NCBI GenBank assembly: GCA_958496175.1
Contig: OY292275.1
Location: forward strand, 45,585,701 to 45,649,700
DNA length: 64,000 nt
Source of the DNA: Sisyra terminalis
Lineage: Eukaryota; Arthropoda; Insecta; Neuroptera; Sisyridae
Direction of reading: 5' to 3'
Under the pieces are notes generated by a model. That model had not been told where the DNA came from. It worked only from the letters and a program-made list of their open reading frames with translations, and did not search any database. The position numbers were made by a program, and so were the translations under genes. Shown here in pieces: positions 12,701-24,569 of this stretch; within the stretch, counting starts at the first letter, position 1, and every line of letters starts with the position of its first letter.

Positions 12701-13162
12701 ATTATTCTGTATACTTATGGCATTGTAATCAAAAATTTAGTGCAACAACTTAATATAAATTTGTTTCATTATTATGTTGCTAAAAAAATTCAGCTAACTT
12801 TCTAAGACATTGAACATCAGGATACCGTGAATCTATAAACCAGTTTAGCCTCCAAAACAATCAAAATAAGATTTTTTCTCTGACTTTGAACAGTTATACT
12901 GTGTATACAATGAATAAAATATATTGCAGTCCAATTTATGTAGTATAATTTAACATAATAATATACAAATTTAATATAATCCATATATAAACTTAATATA
13001 ATAATAAATAAAAATCATACCACCAACATAAATTTGAACAGAAGTTCAAACAAAAATATTCGTGACGTATTGCCCAGATACGTATTTCGATTGCCAAGCA
13101 ATCTTCCGTAACTGCTTTGTGATGATTCACACAGTAGTTTGGAGTGATCCAAACTATTTGAT

Positions 13163-13207
13163 GACCACTGATGAAGATTGCTTGGCAATCGAAATACGTA
13201 TCTGGGC
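13163..13207 (+). ncRNA. Hammerhead-ribozyme-like motif in HHE-3
   Basis: The order matches a type I hammerhead. GACCA is the stem I 5' strand, then CTGATGA (13168-13174), one extra A, stem II GATTGC/TTG/GCAATC (six perfect pairs), then GAAA (13191-13194). A short self-complementary stem III follows (from the last A: ATACGTAT), then C17 at 13202, then TGGGC pairing with GACCA at four of five positions. The predicted cut is after 13202, with AUC rather than GUC as the triplet. The extra base between A9 and stem II departs from the textbook core. Activity is untested. Confidence 0.6.
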
Positions 13208-13263
13208 AATACGTCACGAATATTTTTGTTTGAACTTCTGTTCAAATTTATGTTGGTGGTATG

Positions 13264-13345
13264 ATTTTTATATATTATTATATTAAGTTTATATATTATT
13301 ACATTAAATTTGTATATTATTATATTAAATTTGTATATTATTATG
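13264..13345. repeat. AT-rich tandem repeat in the HHE-3 right arm
   Basis: About four imperfect copies of a unit near 21 bases resembling TATATTATTATATTAAATTTG lie in the right arm. The left arm has fewer copies, so the arms have diverged in copy number. Confidence 0.7.
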
Positions 13346-13411
13346 TTAAATTATACTACATAAATTGGACTGCAATACATTTTATATATTGTATACACAC
13401 TTCAAAACAAT

Positions 13412-15572
13412 GTTAATCTAGGAATCTCCCACAATGGATTTTCTTTTTAATATAAGCAATCGTAATCGAAAATTTGACATTGAAAGTTCAAACCCAAAAC
13501 TCCCTGGTTTTCATGTTTTAAATTATCAATACCGTTTTGAAATTCTCAATAGTTTAACTATTGAGATAGCTCAATAGATTAGCTACACAGTTTAGCTATA
13601 ATTGTTGAAACCACGATGTACGTTGGTCTATCGCATCTATTTCAAAACAGGAAAATTAGATTTCCAATCAATGGCAATCGTACTTTGAGTAGAACTAAGT
13701 GTTTGAAACCCTAAACATCAAACTTTAATCATCGCTTGAACACAAATCGGATTCGGCCGTAACGTGCTCGATTGCTCGACTGATGAATGACAAGTTTCAT
13801 TGGCATTAAACATTGTAGCTTACACAACGATTACACAGGGACGAGATGTTTAACAATATGGATGACGGCTTGTTGATAATAACATATTACCAATAGCCTC
13901 CATTATTGACTATGACCACCTCATAATAATCTAAGCGCTCAATACAAACTGTATGCCATTGAATAACGGTCCTAGCTAATAAGGTTTGAAGCATTCGAGA
14001 TGCGAGTTTCACCAGCATAACGCATCAATGTTATACTATATATGATGTCCATGCTCTACTGTATAAGCAACATAATATCACGTCTCATACGAGAAACTCT
14101 ACCTAAACATTAATTCAACCCTCAAATTATACTGTTATTCGTATAGGCCTAACTAAATGTTCTCTATAATGTTATATTGTTTATACGCTGTGTAAAATAA
14201 TGGTGGAGACCATAACCATAAATTCAGTACATCTTAAGGGCATTAATGCATCGATTTAGCTATTGGTAAACAAACATCCCATAATTTATACCGACCGAAT
14301 TATTTGCATTCACAATTATATCATTTGAATAATAAGATAAACGTGGATTTCCAAGAGATCGTAATAAACATCAAAACACACCCAACGTCCTACTCAATTA
14401 AAATTATTAAAATAGAACATTAAACTATATATTGTAGACAATGAATAGTTGGGGTTGTATAACATTTAAGGGTTTTTATTTTCGGAGAAACTAGAAATAA
14501 TGGGTAGTGGTACAGTGAATGTAGTGAGTTTTTGTGTTTAAGTTACAGATGTTATTTGTAAGTTGATAAAATTGGAAAAAGTTTTTCTTGAAGGTATCGT
14601 AAAGGAAGAGTTTTATACAGTGTAGTTACAAAAACGAAGTACAGCACAACAAACTGTTTAGATCTTAGGTGAGTTTTTGTGAAACGTTTTCGTTTTACTT
14701 CTCTATCGCATATTATGTGTAACACTTTGTGCTTTTTGCTTTCAAAGGATATAAATGTTCATAAAAATCAATTAGGTTTCATTGCAAATCGAAGAGACGA
14801 TTGCCAAGTGCACGTTTTATTATTGTTTGATTGTATTAGATGTAAGACGGCAAATCAATGGTTTCAAGCATTTTATCTCACGGTTTAAAAATTTCAAACA
14901 GAGAAAAAAGTATTTTTTTTAACCTTAGTAAATTTTAGGTTCAAAATCCACAGTTTTTTGTCCGTACGACATTGCTTCAAGAAATTTTTATGAGAGATCG
15001 CATTACGATACAAAAATGATTCGGTTTCTATCGTTATAATGGTTTATTGATTTCATTAATAAAATCTGGAAAATATTTTAAGATTTGTAAGTAATAATCG
15101 TTTTACTTAAGGCTAGATATTTGGTTTGATTTGGTTTTGGAACCCTTTTTAACGACTGGATGCCTATGATACGAAGTATAGATCCTAGGAGCTCGAACGG
15201 TATAGGATTTTTCACATTTTTCATATGGACAATAATAGGCCCAGATCGTAGTTCTCTTTTCAGCCACTAGTAGTGCAAATATTCAAAACGTACTTACATG
15301 TCTTAAGGTTTTAAGAAAATATTCTAATTTTGCAAGCTATAATGGGAAATGTGTCTAAATGTGGCAAACCATGTAGGCCGTAGGGAATGGTTTCGACGTT
15401 TGTAAACGATAATTTCAACGTTGAAGATAAACACCACTCTAGACAACCAAAAAAATTTGAGGACTAAGAATTTAAGATATGAAGATCCAAGTCAAATGCA
15501 ATAAAAGCTTACAAGTACTTTAGAAGTACCTCAACCGATTATTCACCTACAAGCAACTAACATCGGATTTTA
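13412..15572. other. AT-rich non-coding DNA
   Basis: No gene or complete repeat was recognised. A donor-like TTAG/GTGAGT near 14667 could end an untranslated exon but has no support. Confidence 0.45.
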
Positions 15573-15800
15573 GGCTCAGGTTCCTTTTAGGCCGGTTAAT
15601 ATCTGGCAACGTTGCATTTTCCAATTTGTTTTTTATTCTTTTCGCGTTTTTTTTTTTATTGACTCAATTCTAAAATGGTATATTTTTTTCTCTTGTGGCT
15701 AAATTTTCAGTAGGGGTTGATTTATTCGCGAATTAAATCAAAAACAAAGTAGAAAATGCGACATTGCCAGATATTGACTGACCGAAAAGAAGCATGAGCC
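15573..15800. mobile_element. MITE with 8-bp target duplication, copy 1
   Basis: The left end begins GGCTCAGGTTCC and the right end, read inverted, GGCTCATGCTTC. Further in, the arms read TATCTGGCAACGTTGCATTT and TATCTGGCAATGTCGCATTT, so the imperfect terminal repeat spans about 48 bases. GGATTTTA flanks the element exactly at 15565-15572 and 15801-15808. An 8-bp duplication fits hAT, P or Merlin families; the termini do not decide which. There is no coding capacity. A related copy lies at 40896-41119. Confidence 0.9.
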
Positions 15801-15808
15801 GGATTTTA

Positions 15809-18800
15809 AATGAGGATGACAAATAAATATTCAACAATAACCCCAAAAAAAGGAAACTCTAAGTTAGACTTGGTCAATCGTTGCCTTCGACCTGAACATC
15901 CAAAGTTCAAAGATGCTGTGTATCTAGTAGGATCGAAAGGTTGTTGTGTATACTACGAGTTGCGATTCCATTATGGCCTTTGCTGTAGGCTTTAAAGTGG
16001 CCAAAAGAAGTAGACATGACAAAATATTCTTTTTTACAATAATGGATGACAAAAATCTTACCGAAATATTTGAAAGGAGAATTTCTGATGACCAAATCGT
16101 TTCGTATGGAAGTTCCTCCATTGAGAGTGGTTTCCATCATGCCCAGCTTCTGCCATCAAATTGGATTATAGGACCTGAATTTCGATGACCAATTTAAAGA
16201 AGAGAAAAACAATTTTTTTAGAAACGTTGAAGTAGGATGTTATATTGCATCCTTCTTATTCTCCGAGCATCGCTGTTCTAATGGATACAACACGATTTGG
16301 CAGATCACCAATTCGCTTTTTTCACAGATATTTAAAACCACCGCAAAATTTAGTTAGTCTCAATAGGCAACGAATTTTTTTGAGATGGAATTAAAATTAT
16401 GCTTGAGTAATGGAAAAAAGTAGTCATTAGCGATGGAAAATTGATATCTTAAGTAATTTGTTTGGAAATAAATGCATTTAGACAAAAAAAAAACTATCCG
16501 ATTAATTTGTGCTTCGGATATATATTCGAATCAATTCGGATTGATTTCTGTTCATTTCAGTTCATCAATAATTTTTAATTAATTCATTAAGTCGTTAATT
16601 TTAAGTGCAAGATTGATGTTTTTGAAGTATAAACTCTTTTCTATAGTTTTAAAATGTTGCCAATGGATTTTCATCTGAAAGCTTGTTTCACTTAGGTTAA
16701 AAGGTGAAACCCTTCTATGGGAACTTCATAAATTTTAAATTTGCTAATATTTGTCGTCGGCAAGAAGTTGTTGGAAGAAAATTAAAAAGTTTTTAAGAGA
16801 ATTTTTAAGCTGTACAAAACGCGAAGGTAAATATGCGCCGTTGATAAGTTTTCTTTTTTTGTGTTTTAAAAGCAAAAAATCAAAGTATATATATAAGGAC
16901 ATGTTGGTTCGATAATCTTAAGTTGCACCTTGTTGTTTTTAATAAATAAATGAAGAAAATGTGGATTTATTAGTGAGGGAATGGTAGCAAGTTAATGTGT
17001 TCATGAGAAATTATTATTTGAGCTCTGATTAAAATGAGCGAGGATATTATTGTTTAGAATTGAATTTATGTTGACAAGGTAGCGAAGGAATAGAATAAGT
17101 GTTGTATATGTGGAAATGGTTTAGTTCGCGGTATCGTTTTTCATTATAGCCGTGGCATTACATGCTCCGGTTGTAATATCAGGGTGGCATTAGGGGATTG
17201 TGGGATGAGTGTACGGAGGGTGGCAGTTCCTCGGCCCTCGCTCTACTATAATTTATTACTTCACAAAGTTTCGGTAGCAGCGTGTGGAAGCCCCTTGTGA
17301 TATGAATACTTTATGATGACACTTTTGGGTTTTTGATGTGATTACGATTGCAACGGACGTTTAATCTTAAAGCACACTTTTACTTTGTTGTCACCTTATT
17401 TTCTTAACTGTATGACCGATTTGCATATTTAATCTCAAATCAAATACGCCAAGTCATATTTATCCGAAGTCGAAGAAAGTTTTGAAAGCTCACGCGCTAT
17501 GAGCATCTCGATTTGGAGAGCTTTTTGAGAATATGCAACGTAAATGGTATTTTTAATTGAGTGCACACTGATCCCGTTCCATTATACGGATATATTTTAG
17601 TCTATAATACATTTCGAGGAATATCTATCGATCTTGAAGCGGGATATAACATGGATAAATGTATTCTGTTTGATATAGAACGACATTTCTAAGATATATC
17701 GGCGTTATTTTCTATCTGGAATTTGTGAACGTAGTTCAATGTTGTTTCTCAGACGAAGAAAAACGTTCATCATTATCGCAAATCTCAATTCTTTACATAT
17801 GAATAACGATTTTCTTGTTTTAGATAAAATTTAATTTCAATTATCATAAGCCAGCCAATGTAAAATGTTATCGAGCCAATTAATTTATTAATCAAAAATT
17901 AATGAATATTAGTAGAAATTGTTAATTAAAACACATCACCAGTCACAAAATGCGAATGGTGTGTGTTGCGAGTATAATTACGTGTTTATTATGGAAAGAT
18001 TCGCGACGTTTTCCACGTAGGATGTGATTGGAATGGCAAGAAGTCGGTGAACAGCATTTTATATTAAACAAACTTTTTTTAACTCAATTTTAACGCCACG
18101 TTAAAACGTTTTCCTCGCCTTTTTGCTCAACGTTTCGATGTTACGACTGGCGTAATTACAGAAAATTGATATGATTTTTTGCAGGGAAAAAAAATAAGCT
18201 CGATGACGTCGATGAGGGAATATTATTAGTTCGATGCCCAGAAGACAGAGGAACAGTTCCTGTTTTTATTATAATCGCATCAAGTTCTTGACTTTGTTGT
18301 TTCTAATAATAACTTTGACCGGAAAAAAATGTTAAAAGCTTTGACTAGGAAATAAATAGTTTTTGTATAATAATACGTAGGTTTTGTTGAAATCTTCAAC
18401 TTTTGACTTCCTTTTTGTACTTAACTACTTTGTTTATATTCTGTTTGAGTAAATAATTTAGTGAAAGCAAAGTTTTTTTTCAAAAGTGGGCTACATTTTG
18501 TTCATTATATTTTTTGGAATTAATTCGTAAGTCAATGACATCATTGAAAAGGAATAGAAGGGTTGAAACTGCTTTCTTACTTTTAAACTCTATAAAAATT
18601 AAGAAACTATGATATTTCTTTTAAAAAAGGTTTCCTATCATTTTGCTAAAGATTGTATGACAAAACAGAACATGCAATCGACAAATATACTTGAACTTTT
18701 GTTCATGTTGTTTTTTTTTTCAGTCCCTCTAATTAAGTTTCATTGTTGACTTTTTCATCGAAAATTCGCTGTTTTTTAGGTTAATTTAAGTAAAATTGGT

Positions 18801-21800
18801 TTAAAGATTCAATGCAAGTGTTTCTGATATTTTCAATCATAGCGACTCAATTGTTAATTACAATAAACATAGCGCCCTCTTTCTCAAAAAAAAAAACAAC
18901 AACAATGCATTGAATGCTTTATTGATTATTATTGATGTTTATGATCGTTTTTTGTAGACATTGATTTTAAAATAAAATATAAAAAAACAGTATGAAAATG
19001 ATGACAATATCAAATCTTCAAACAACTTTCTTCTCAAATATAAGCCCATGGTAAGCACTTATAAACAATTACTTAACTAATTCATGCTAAACTTACTTCA
19101 GTTACGTTGATGAATATTGTAAATGTTAATATTATAAATATTATAAATGGTCAACCCCAGCTTAAGTTTTCCAATTGGGTCTTAAAAAAATATCACAAAT
19201 TGATAGACCATATATTATTACCTTTAATATATATTTAATAAGTAATGTTTCTTTTTGTTTTTTTCTTTTTAAGTTGTACTTGAAAAATTAGAACTGATCT
19301 ATACCTATTATATTTAGATTCATATTATAAATGTATGTTTATCCAAAATCACATATCTCCTAAAGCTCTCTACCGATCACATTGAAACTTTTACACAACG
19401 TTGTATTCACAAACGTGCTTTTTTTAATTAACTCTAGGGGCTCAACAGGGTCTCACTTCAACAGGTACGGCAAAAGATGCTGCGGATTGCCAAGGAAGGT
19501 TTTTTTACCCTTATTTTTGTACTAAAGTCGATATTTCCAGAGATATTGCGATTTTTTCTCAAGACTAAATTGAAAAAAGAATACCATGATGGTCAGTTAC
19601 AAAAAGTACAGCGAGGAATGATGTAGTTTGCTATGGGAGCTGTTTTTAGTGTTTCATGAGCATATTTTTATTATATGCAATTTATAAATTAATAGTTATT
19701 ATAATATTGCATAGCAAGACGTGTATGGATTGAACTTAAAATTAAAAATAAATTTTTAAACTCAGTACCTAACACATGATGACTATTCTCGAACTATGTC
19801 GATTGCGTATGATGTCATAATATTAATTTATGCCCATCATTCATAATAAAGAGTTTTTAAATTTTCATTAATCTTATCAACCAAATTTTTCAAAAGTTAT
19901 AAACCTTAAAAGTTATTTTGCTTTAGTTTTACCATTGTGTAGAAAAGCAACTCCTAACTCCTTAAAATATGGTTTATATGCGGCACGAAACCAATGGTTT
20001 TGAGATCCACAATAGCTTTGCCATTATTATATTAAAATTTCGAAAATATGATGTTTCTAGTTTTCCTGAACATTTATTTATGTTTGTAGTATCTAATACA
20101 GTATGTAATTGTAGATTCGTAGGAAGAAATAGATCATTTAATTTACGCATTACCACTTTTGGAAAAAAATAGGTCAAAGTTTACGTATAGCATTGAAAGT
20201 ATTATGGTATTCGGATACTAATTATAAGTTAGTGAAAATGATCTACCGACTATGGCATACTTTTTATTTTTAGCAATCAATTAGTTTATTAGATATTATT
20301 GATTTAGTTTTGATATTTACTCCAAACCCCTCCACTCTCCTCAACAGAAATGTGAAAGAGCAATTGAAAAAAAAAGAGAGATGGTGATGTTGAAGTAGTT
20401 GCATTTCTTTTTTGCGTTTAGGGACAAATTGATATTATCTGTAAACGGATCATTAGCTGCATCAACTTTCATCATTATTATGTTTATAGAGTTTCATTAG
20501 CTCGCAATAATTGGCTTGGTCTGCGGACAAACTATACAGCCGCTATGGGCAGGCGGTAATTGCATGCATCGCGGATATGGCTAGGGGTGGTTGTGGTGAA
20601 AACCTACATAATATTCTGACATTTTATGAATATTGATGATTTGATATTGAGAGTGACATTAACGTTGGACTCGCATAATACGTTACAACAGAATATTAAC
20701 GTTATCTCCCCATCTAATGTTTGTTGCGTTATATTATACCTAACCTCCAGTCTACACACTTGGAGCTCATTTCGGCCCATTTTACCACGCTGCAACCAAT
20801 CTAGCAAGAAATAACATATTCTGTTCCAATTAAGCCTCACTTTAGCGTTATTGCAAAATTTTGATTAAATTATCATTACCTTTCCAACACACACAACACA
20901 CACATATATACCCACAGTTCTCTTTTTAAAACCATTAATGCATGCTATCGTCGTTCAGATGGGCTTCCCGAAAATTGCCTATTTAATTTCATCGGAATCG
21001 TTAATTTGATTAGAATTTTCTCCAAATTGGATTCACTTGTGTTTATTTATGCAATGAAATTTCATTCTCAATTTTTTTTTTCAATTTTACCAATTCTCTT
21101 TGTTCCAACACTTCAACGAAAATTAAATGGGAAAATTCAATTGATTTTCCCATTGTTATGCTAATATTTTTATTAATTTAATCACGACTCCTATTATTTC
21201 GGGCAATTATAGAAATAAACTTTGGAAGTTTATCAATATGTGCTTTACTTAAAAAAAATCCAATTTAATATGAAACACGTTCCAGTTATTTAAATATTAT
21301 ACCAATAAGAAAATGTATCTCACGGTTTAATTACATGGCTTTTAATCATTTCTTTAAATATAAAAATTTATCTTTTTATTAATTTAAAATTTTTAAAGTC
21401 TTTTTTTTTCTCTTTAAATTTCAAATTATTAGAAATTAGATGAAAAAAGGTATCTTTTTATTTATAAAGCTTAATATTTTATTCAGTTTTGTGATAATGA
21501 ATTTTTAAAAACGAACATTATCTTACAAAATTCAATACGGGTCGGAAACTTTAGTAAAAATATTTTTCTTATCAATATTTTCGAGAATGAATTTCAAATA
21601 ACCAAATTGCAGTTTCTATAGTTAGAAATAAAAAAAGATAGAATGAGAGACAAAGAAACTAAGAAAAAAATCTACATCAATTATCACAACAATAATAAGT
21701 TATATGGTACCGGAAAAATGGGCTTAGAAAAGTAGCTTAAAAGCTCCGAGAGATGTTGTTTCAGAAAAATGTTAAACATCAAATTTACAAGTAGGATTAC

Positions 21801-23302
21801 AAACTAAGAACTACCTATTGATAAGAGTTAATAAAGAAAAAGCTATCTACGAGAAAAAATGAGCTTTATGAAGTGGTTGTATTCATAAAGGGAATAAGTC
21901 CATAGGTATATCACGAATTATGGTAGAAAAACTGTAACTTGAAAAGGAGATGATAAGAAATAGAACTTGTACGCCATATAATACTCAAAAAAATAACTTA
22001 AAAAAAAAACTATCTCCCTTTGAAAAATCTGCCGGATTCTGATAATGAAAAAAGAAGAGATGCAAACTTACTAGAAGGTAAAAAATAAATAAAAATACGA
22101 TTGAAAGTTTCGTAAAACATAATGTTTCCCATAAATTTTTGTTGCGATACTGCAAATGATTTACATTTTACGTTCGTTCTATAGATTCTATTATTTTATT
22201 TAATACTTTGTAAGATCTAAGTACAAAAGTTATTTGCAGTGCATTAAAAATTTGAAATCTTTATATTATGATAATTTAATAACTAAAAAAAAATATAGCT
22301 TTACTTTTATGCCTTTTAAGTATTAACAAACGTAGACTAGTGCTACTGGAATAACAATACATAAGGTAAATTTTGTTAATTTTAGACACCTCTATCCCTT
22401 TAGTAAGACAATACAGGATTTTCATTTTAAGTAACAAAAGAATAATAAGGAAAAAGAGAAAAAAACGCTTCTTTTCCTGCAAAGTTATCTGTATAACTCA
22501 TAAATAACTGCCTTGTAATTCCCAGAATGCATTTTTTTTAAATCTATCAATTTTACGCCCTATTTTAAATCTCTGATTAAAAAAAAGATAATATAAATTG
22601 GTATTTGTTTGCATGGAAAAAGGAGATAAGTATAGAACCTTCCATACTTTTTAGGTTTTAAAGGTTTCATACCTTAATATTGCATAATCTGATCGAATTT
22701 TTTTAGAAGATTATATTACGTAATTATCTTTTATAAGTAATTGTCAATTAAATGATTAATTACTGAATTGCTTATAACCTGAGATATTCAATCCTTCTGT
22801 AAGTTTTAAGTTTATAGACTTTTAAAAAGTAGGTATGGTTAGTGCAGGTAGGCCCTTTTGGAAAAATACAATTCAAAATGATCGATATCGCTAAGCATTG
22901 CAATTGCAGGATGCTTAAACTTAGAAGGTCTCCTAATTGCCACTATATGCATCTAAAATGCCACTATTGCCACTAAAACTTGATTTACATAAACAAGGAC
23001 TGAAAAAAAAATGTCTCAACACTCAAAAGAAAATGTACGTAAAATAACCAATCATGAGGTAAATAAATGTGGAAAATGATATCATGGGAAGTGCTTTGGT
23101 TTATTAGAGGATAATAAAGATATTTTTGAGTGATCTGTCATAATTTAAAGCGGCTGTTTAACAAAGAAATTTGATTTTATTTCTTTAAGCATGGTTAGTG
23201 TATATCGGATACTATTGATCACAATTAGCAAATTTAAGAAGCTTTTTTTGACTATTTATGGGTTTTTTAGTGTTAAACCTTATTATCCTACTGGCGTACA
23301 AT
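15809..23302. other. Long AT-rich stretch without a supported gene
   Basis: Nothing here can be called a gene. An open stretch at 15946-16188 (+) encodes about 80 residues including DDKNLTEIFERRISDD; it has no ATG, no matching family I know and a competing antisense frame, so it may be a relic. Slightly GC-richer patches near 17140-17300 and 20500-20600 carry no clear motif. Poly-T and A-rich runs are common. Confidence 0.45.
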
Positions 23303-23577
23303 AAGCTAAGGAAGATTTGAAATGAAATAAAAACTATGTTTCCGAATCAACAAATTTGAATATAAATTGAATCCTTATATAATTTACTATACAATTTAAA
23401 AATAAAATGATAACTTTTGGCGTACACCAAAGAGAATGACATTTTAAATAACATTATCAGATGACCTTATTATACTTAAGAGGGATAATAAGTAGTAGGA
23501 TAATAAGGGAATTCTTAATATTCAAGTTTTTTGATTCGGACAAATAATTTTTATTTCATTTCAAATCTCCCCAAGCT
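23303..23577. repeat. Inverted-repeat element with 60-bp arms
   Basis: The left arm (23303-23362) and the inverse of the right arm (23518-23577) share GATTTGAAATGAAATAAAAA and TCCGAATCAA with few changes, around a spacer of about 155 bases. A smaller inverted pair, CTTATTATCCTACT at 23279 and its inverse near 23493, overlaps the left flank. It looks like a MITE or foldback element. No clear target duplication was found. Confidence 0.7.
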
Positions 23578-23652
23578 ATGTCTTAATATTCGCACTATAC
23601 TTCTATTTAAAAAATTTCTTCATGAAAGTTTCTTTTTACATCCTACTGCAAC

Positions 23653-23791
23653 TAATGGATAATAATATATATAAGTCTTTGAGATTAAATTAAATTTCTT
23701 TATTACGACGCGTTTCGACAGTTTTAAACTGTCATCATCAGGTAATAATACAGAATAATAATTATTTTGTCATTTTTTTTAAATTTTAAAA
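23653..23791 (-). mobile_element. HHE-1 copy A, 139 bp with 13-bp target duplication
   Basis: It begins with the family terminus TAATGGATAATAATATAT and contains a complete hammerhead motif on the minus strand (23700-23748). ATCCTACTGCAAC flanks it perfectly at 23640-23652 and 23792-23804. Only one arm of the family palindrome is present, so this copy is truncated. A 13-bp duplication is outside the fixed 2-, 4- or 8-bp range of most cut-and-paste DNA transposons and fits target-primed retrotransposition. Relatives lie at 27738, 28028, 45074 and 57445. Confidence 0.9.
23700..23748 (-). ncRNA. Type I hammerhead ribozyme motif in HHE-1 copy A
   Basis: Read on the minus strand, every hammerhead part is present. 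Stem I 5' strand TTATTAC is followed by CTGATGA (23741-23735) and one extra U. Stem II is the self-complementary GACAGTTTTAAACTGTC. GAAA follows, then a minimal stem III (A-U and C-G pairs closed by GC), cleavage triplet GUC ending at 23707, and GTAATAA, which pairs with all seven bases of the stem I 5' strand. Predicted cleavage lies between 23707 and 23706. Very short stem III is known for hammerheads in Penelope-like elements. The extra base before stem II is unusual and is shared by all families here. Confidence 0.75.
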
Positions 23792-23804
23792 ATCCTACTG
23801 CAAC

Positions 23805-24363
23805 GTTGAAAACAAGAACGAATTGATGTTGAATTTATTTGTTATTCAATCAGTGCAAATGGAAAATTCAGGGCTAAAATTTCAGTAAGAAAAATTGAAG
23901 CTTTAAATGCGTATGGTGATCTTTAGATTTTAAGATTTTAGTCTTTTGATCCTTATTTAATTAGGATCAACGGGATTAATTAGGTTTTAATTTACTTTTC
24001 AACTATAAAAAAGCTTAATGCATCATTTAATTTGATTACGACGGTATTATAAAGGAATACAAAACATCATTTCTCAATATTTCTGATTAAATGTTCAAAC
24101 TCAATTTCATTAATTTGAGAACAAAATGGAAAGAGAAAGAGTGTGTCGGACGAATTTAAACTTCATTTTTGAATAAATAATGAAAAAAATCACTTTCTCA
24201 TCGCGAAAAAATGGCATGAAATTGGATTATAGCGGTCTGATCGTAAATCAGCGCGAAACAATAAGGCCACTATCATTAATTTTGATAAAACGTCGAAACG
24301 ATATTGTCTAGTTTTCGAAACGCTTATGTGGAAGTTAATATGCGAATCAAGTTATAGGCTATC
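23805..24363. other. AT-rich non-coding DNA
   Basis: No supported feature was seen in this stretch. Confidence 0.45.
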
Positions 24364-24383
24364 TATCGTATCGTATCGTATCG
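24364..24383. repeat. TATCG microsatellite
   Basis: About four tandem copies of a five-base unit (TATCG), perfect over most of the array. Confidence 0.8.
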
Positions 24384-24493
24384 CTGGCGTCTCTTCGAAA
24401 GCTTTGACTATTTACTGTCAGAGATCATTATATTATGGTGTAACGAACGAAACGAAACTGTTGAGAACGACATTGATGAATTCAATTTTAACG

Positions 24494-24569
24494 GGCCGGT
24501 GACTTGGCGCTGGGCGCACGCTACCTGACCGGCCATGATATATGGTTAGGTGCCACGTGGCGCACGTGG
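24494..24569. promoter_or_regulatory. GC-rich island with two CACGTG E-boxes
   Basis: A 76-base GC-rich island in AT-rich DNA contains two CACGTG sites at 24554-24559 and 24563-24568, nine bases apart, the first inside the palindrome GCCACGTGGC. An inverted pair GGCCGGT/ACCGGCC lies at 24494-24500 and 24528-24534. CACGTG is the classic core site for bHLH factors, so a regulatory element is plausible. A frame of 118 codons runs through it (24504-24860) but starts without ATG and becomes low-complexity; I do not call it coding. This is inference from motif spacing and composition only. Confidence 0.35.

Larger units (their letters stand above)
12862..13402 (+). mobile_element. HHE-3 copy 1: 500-bp palindrome with hammerhead core
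   Basis: Two long arms (about 12900-13108 and 13174-13399) are inverted copies of each other, from GTGTATAC at the outer left to GTATACAC at the outer right, around a central segment of about 65 bases. Mirror-image short frames on the two strands near 12993-13286 are a by-product of the palindrome, not genes. The right arm continues inward to a hammerhead-like motif at 13163-13207; the left arm stops before the CTGATGA part. CAAAACAAT at 12853-12861 and 13403-13411 may be a 9-bp target duplication. A diverged second copy lies at 47785-47990. The family name HHE-3 is mine. Confidence 0.85.

Noticed and set aside
12993..13286. Mirror-image reading frames starting MTYCPDTYFDCQAIF on both strands
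   Set aside because: They are the same DNA read from the two arms of the HHE-3 palindrome; no family match and no start or splice context.
14667..14675. Donor-like TTAG/GTGAGT suggesting an untranslated exon
   Set aside because: A single motif without coding potential, acceptor or promoter support.
15946..16188. 80-codon frame on the plus strand with a matching antisense frame
   Set aside because: No ATG, no known family and equal antisense openness; noted as a possible relic only.
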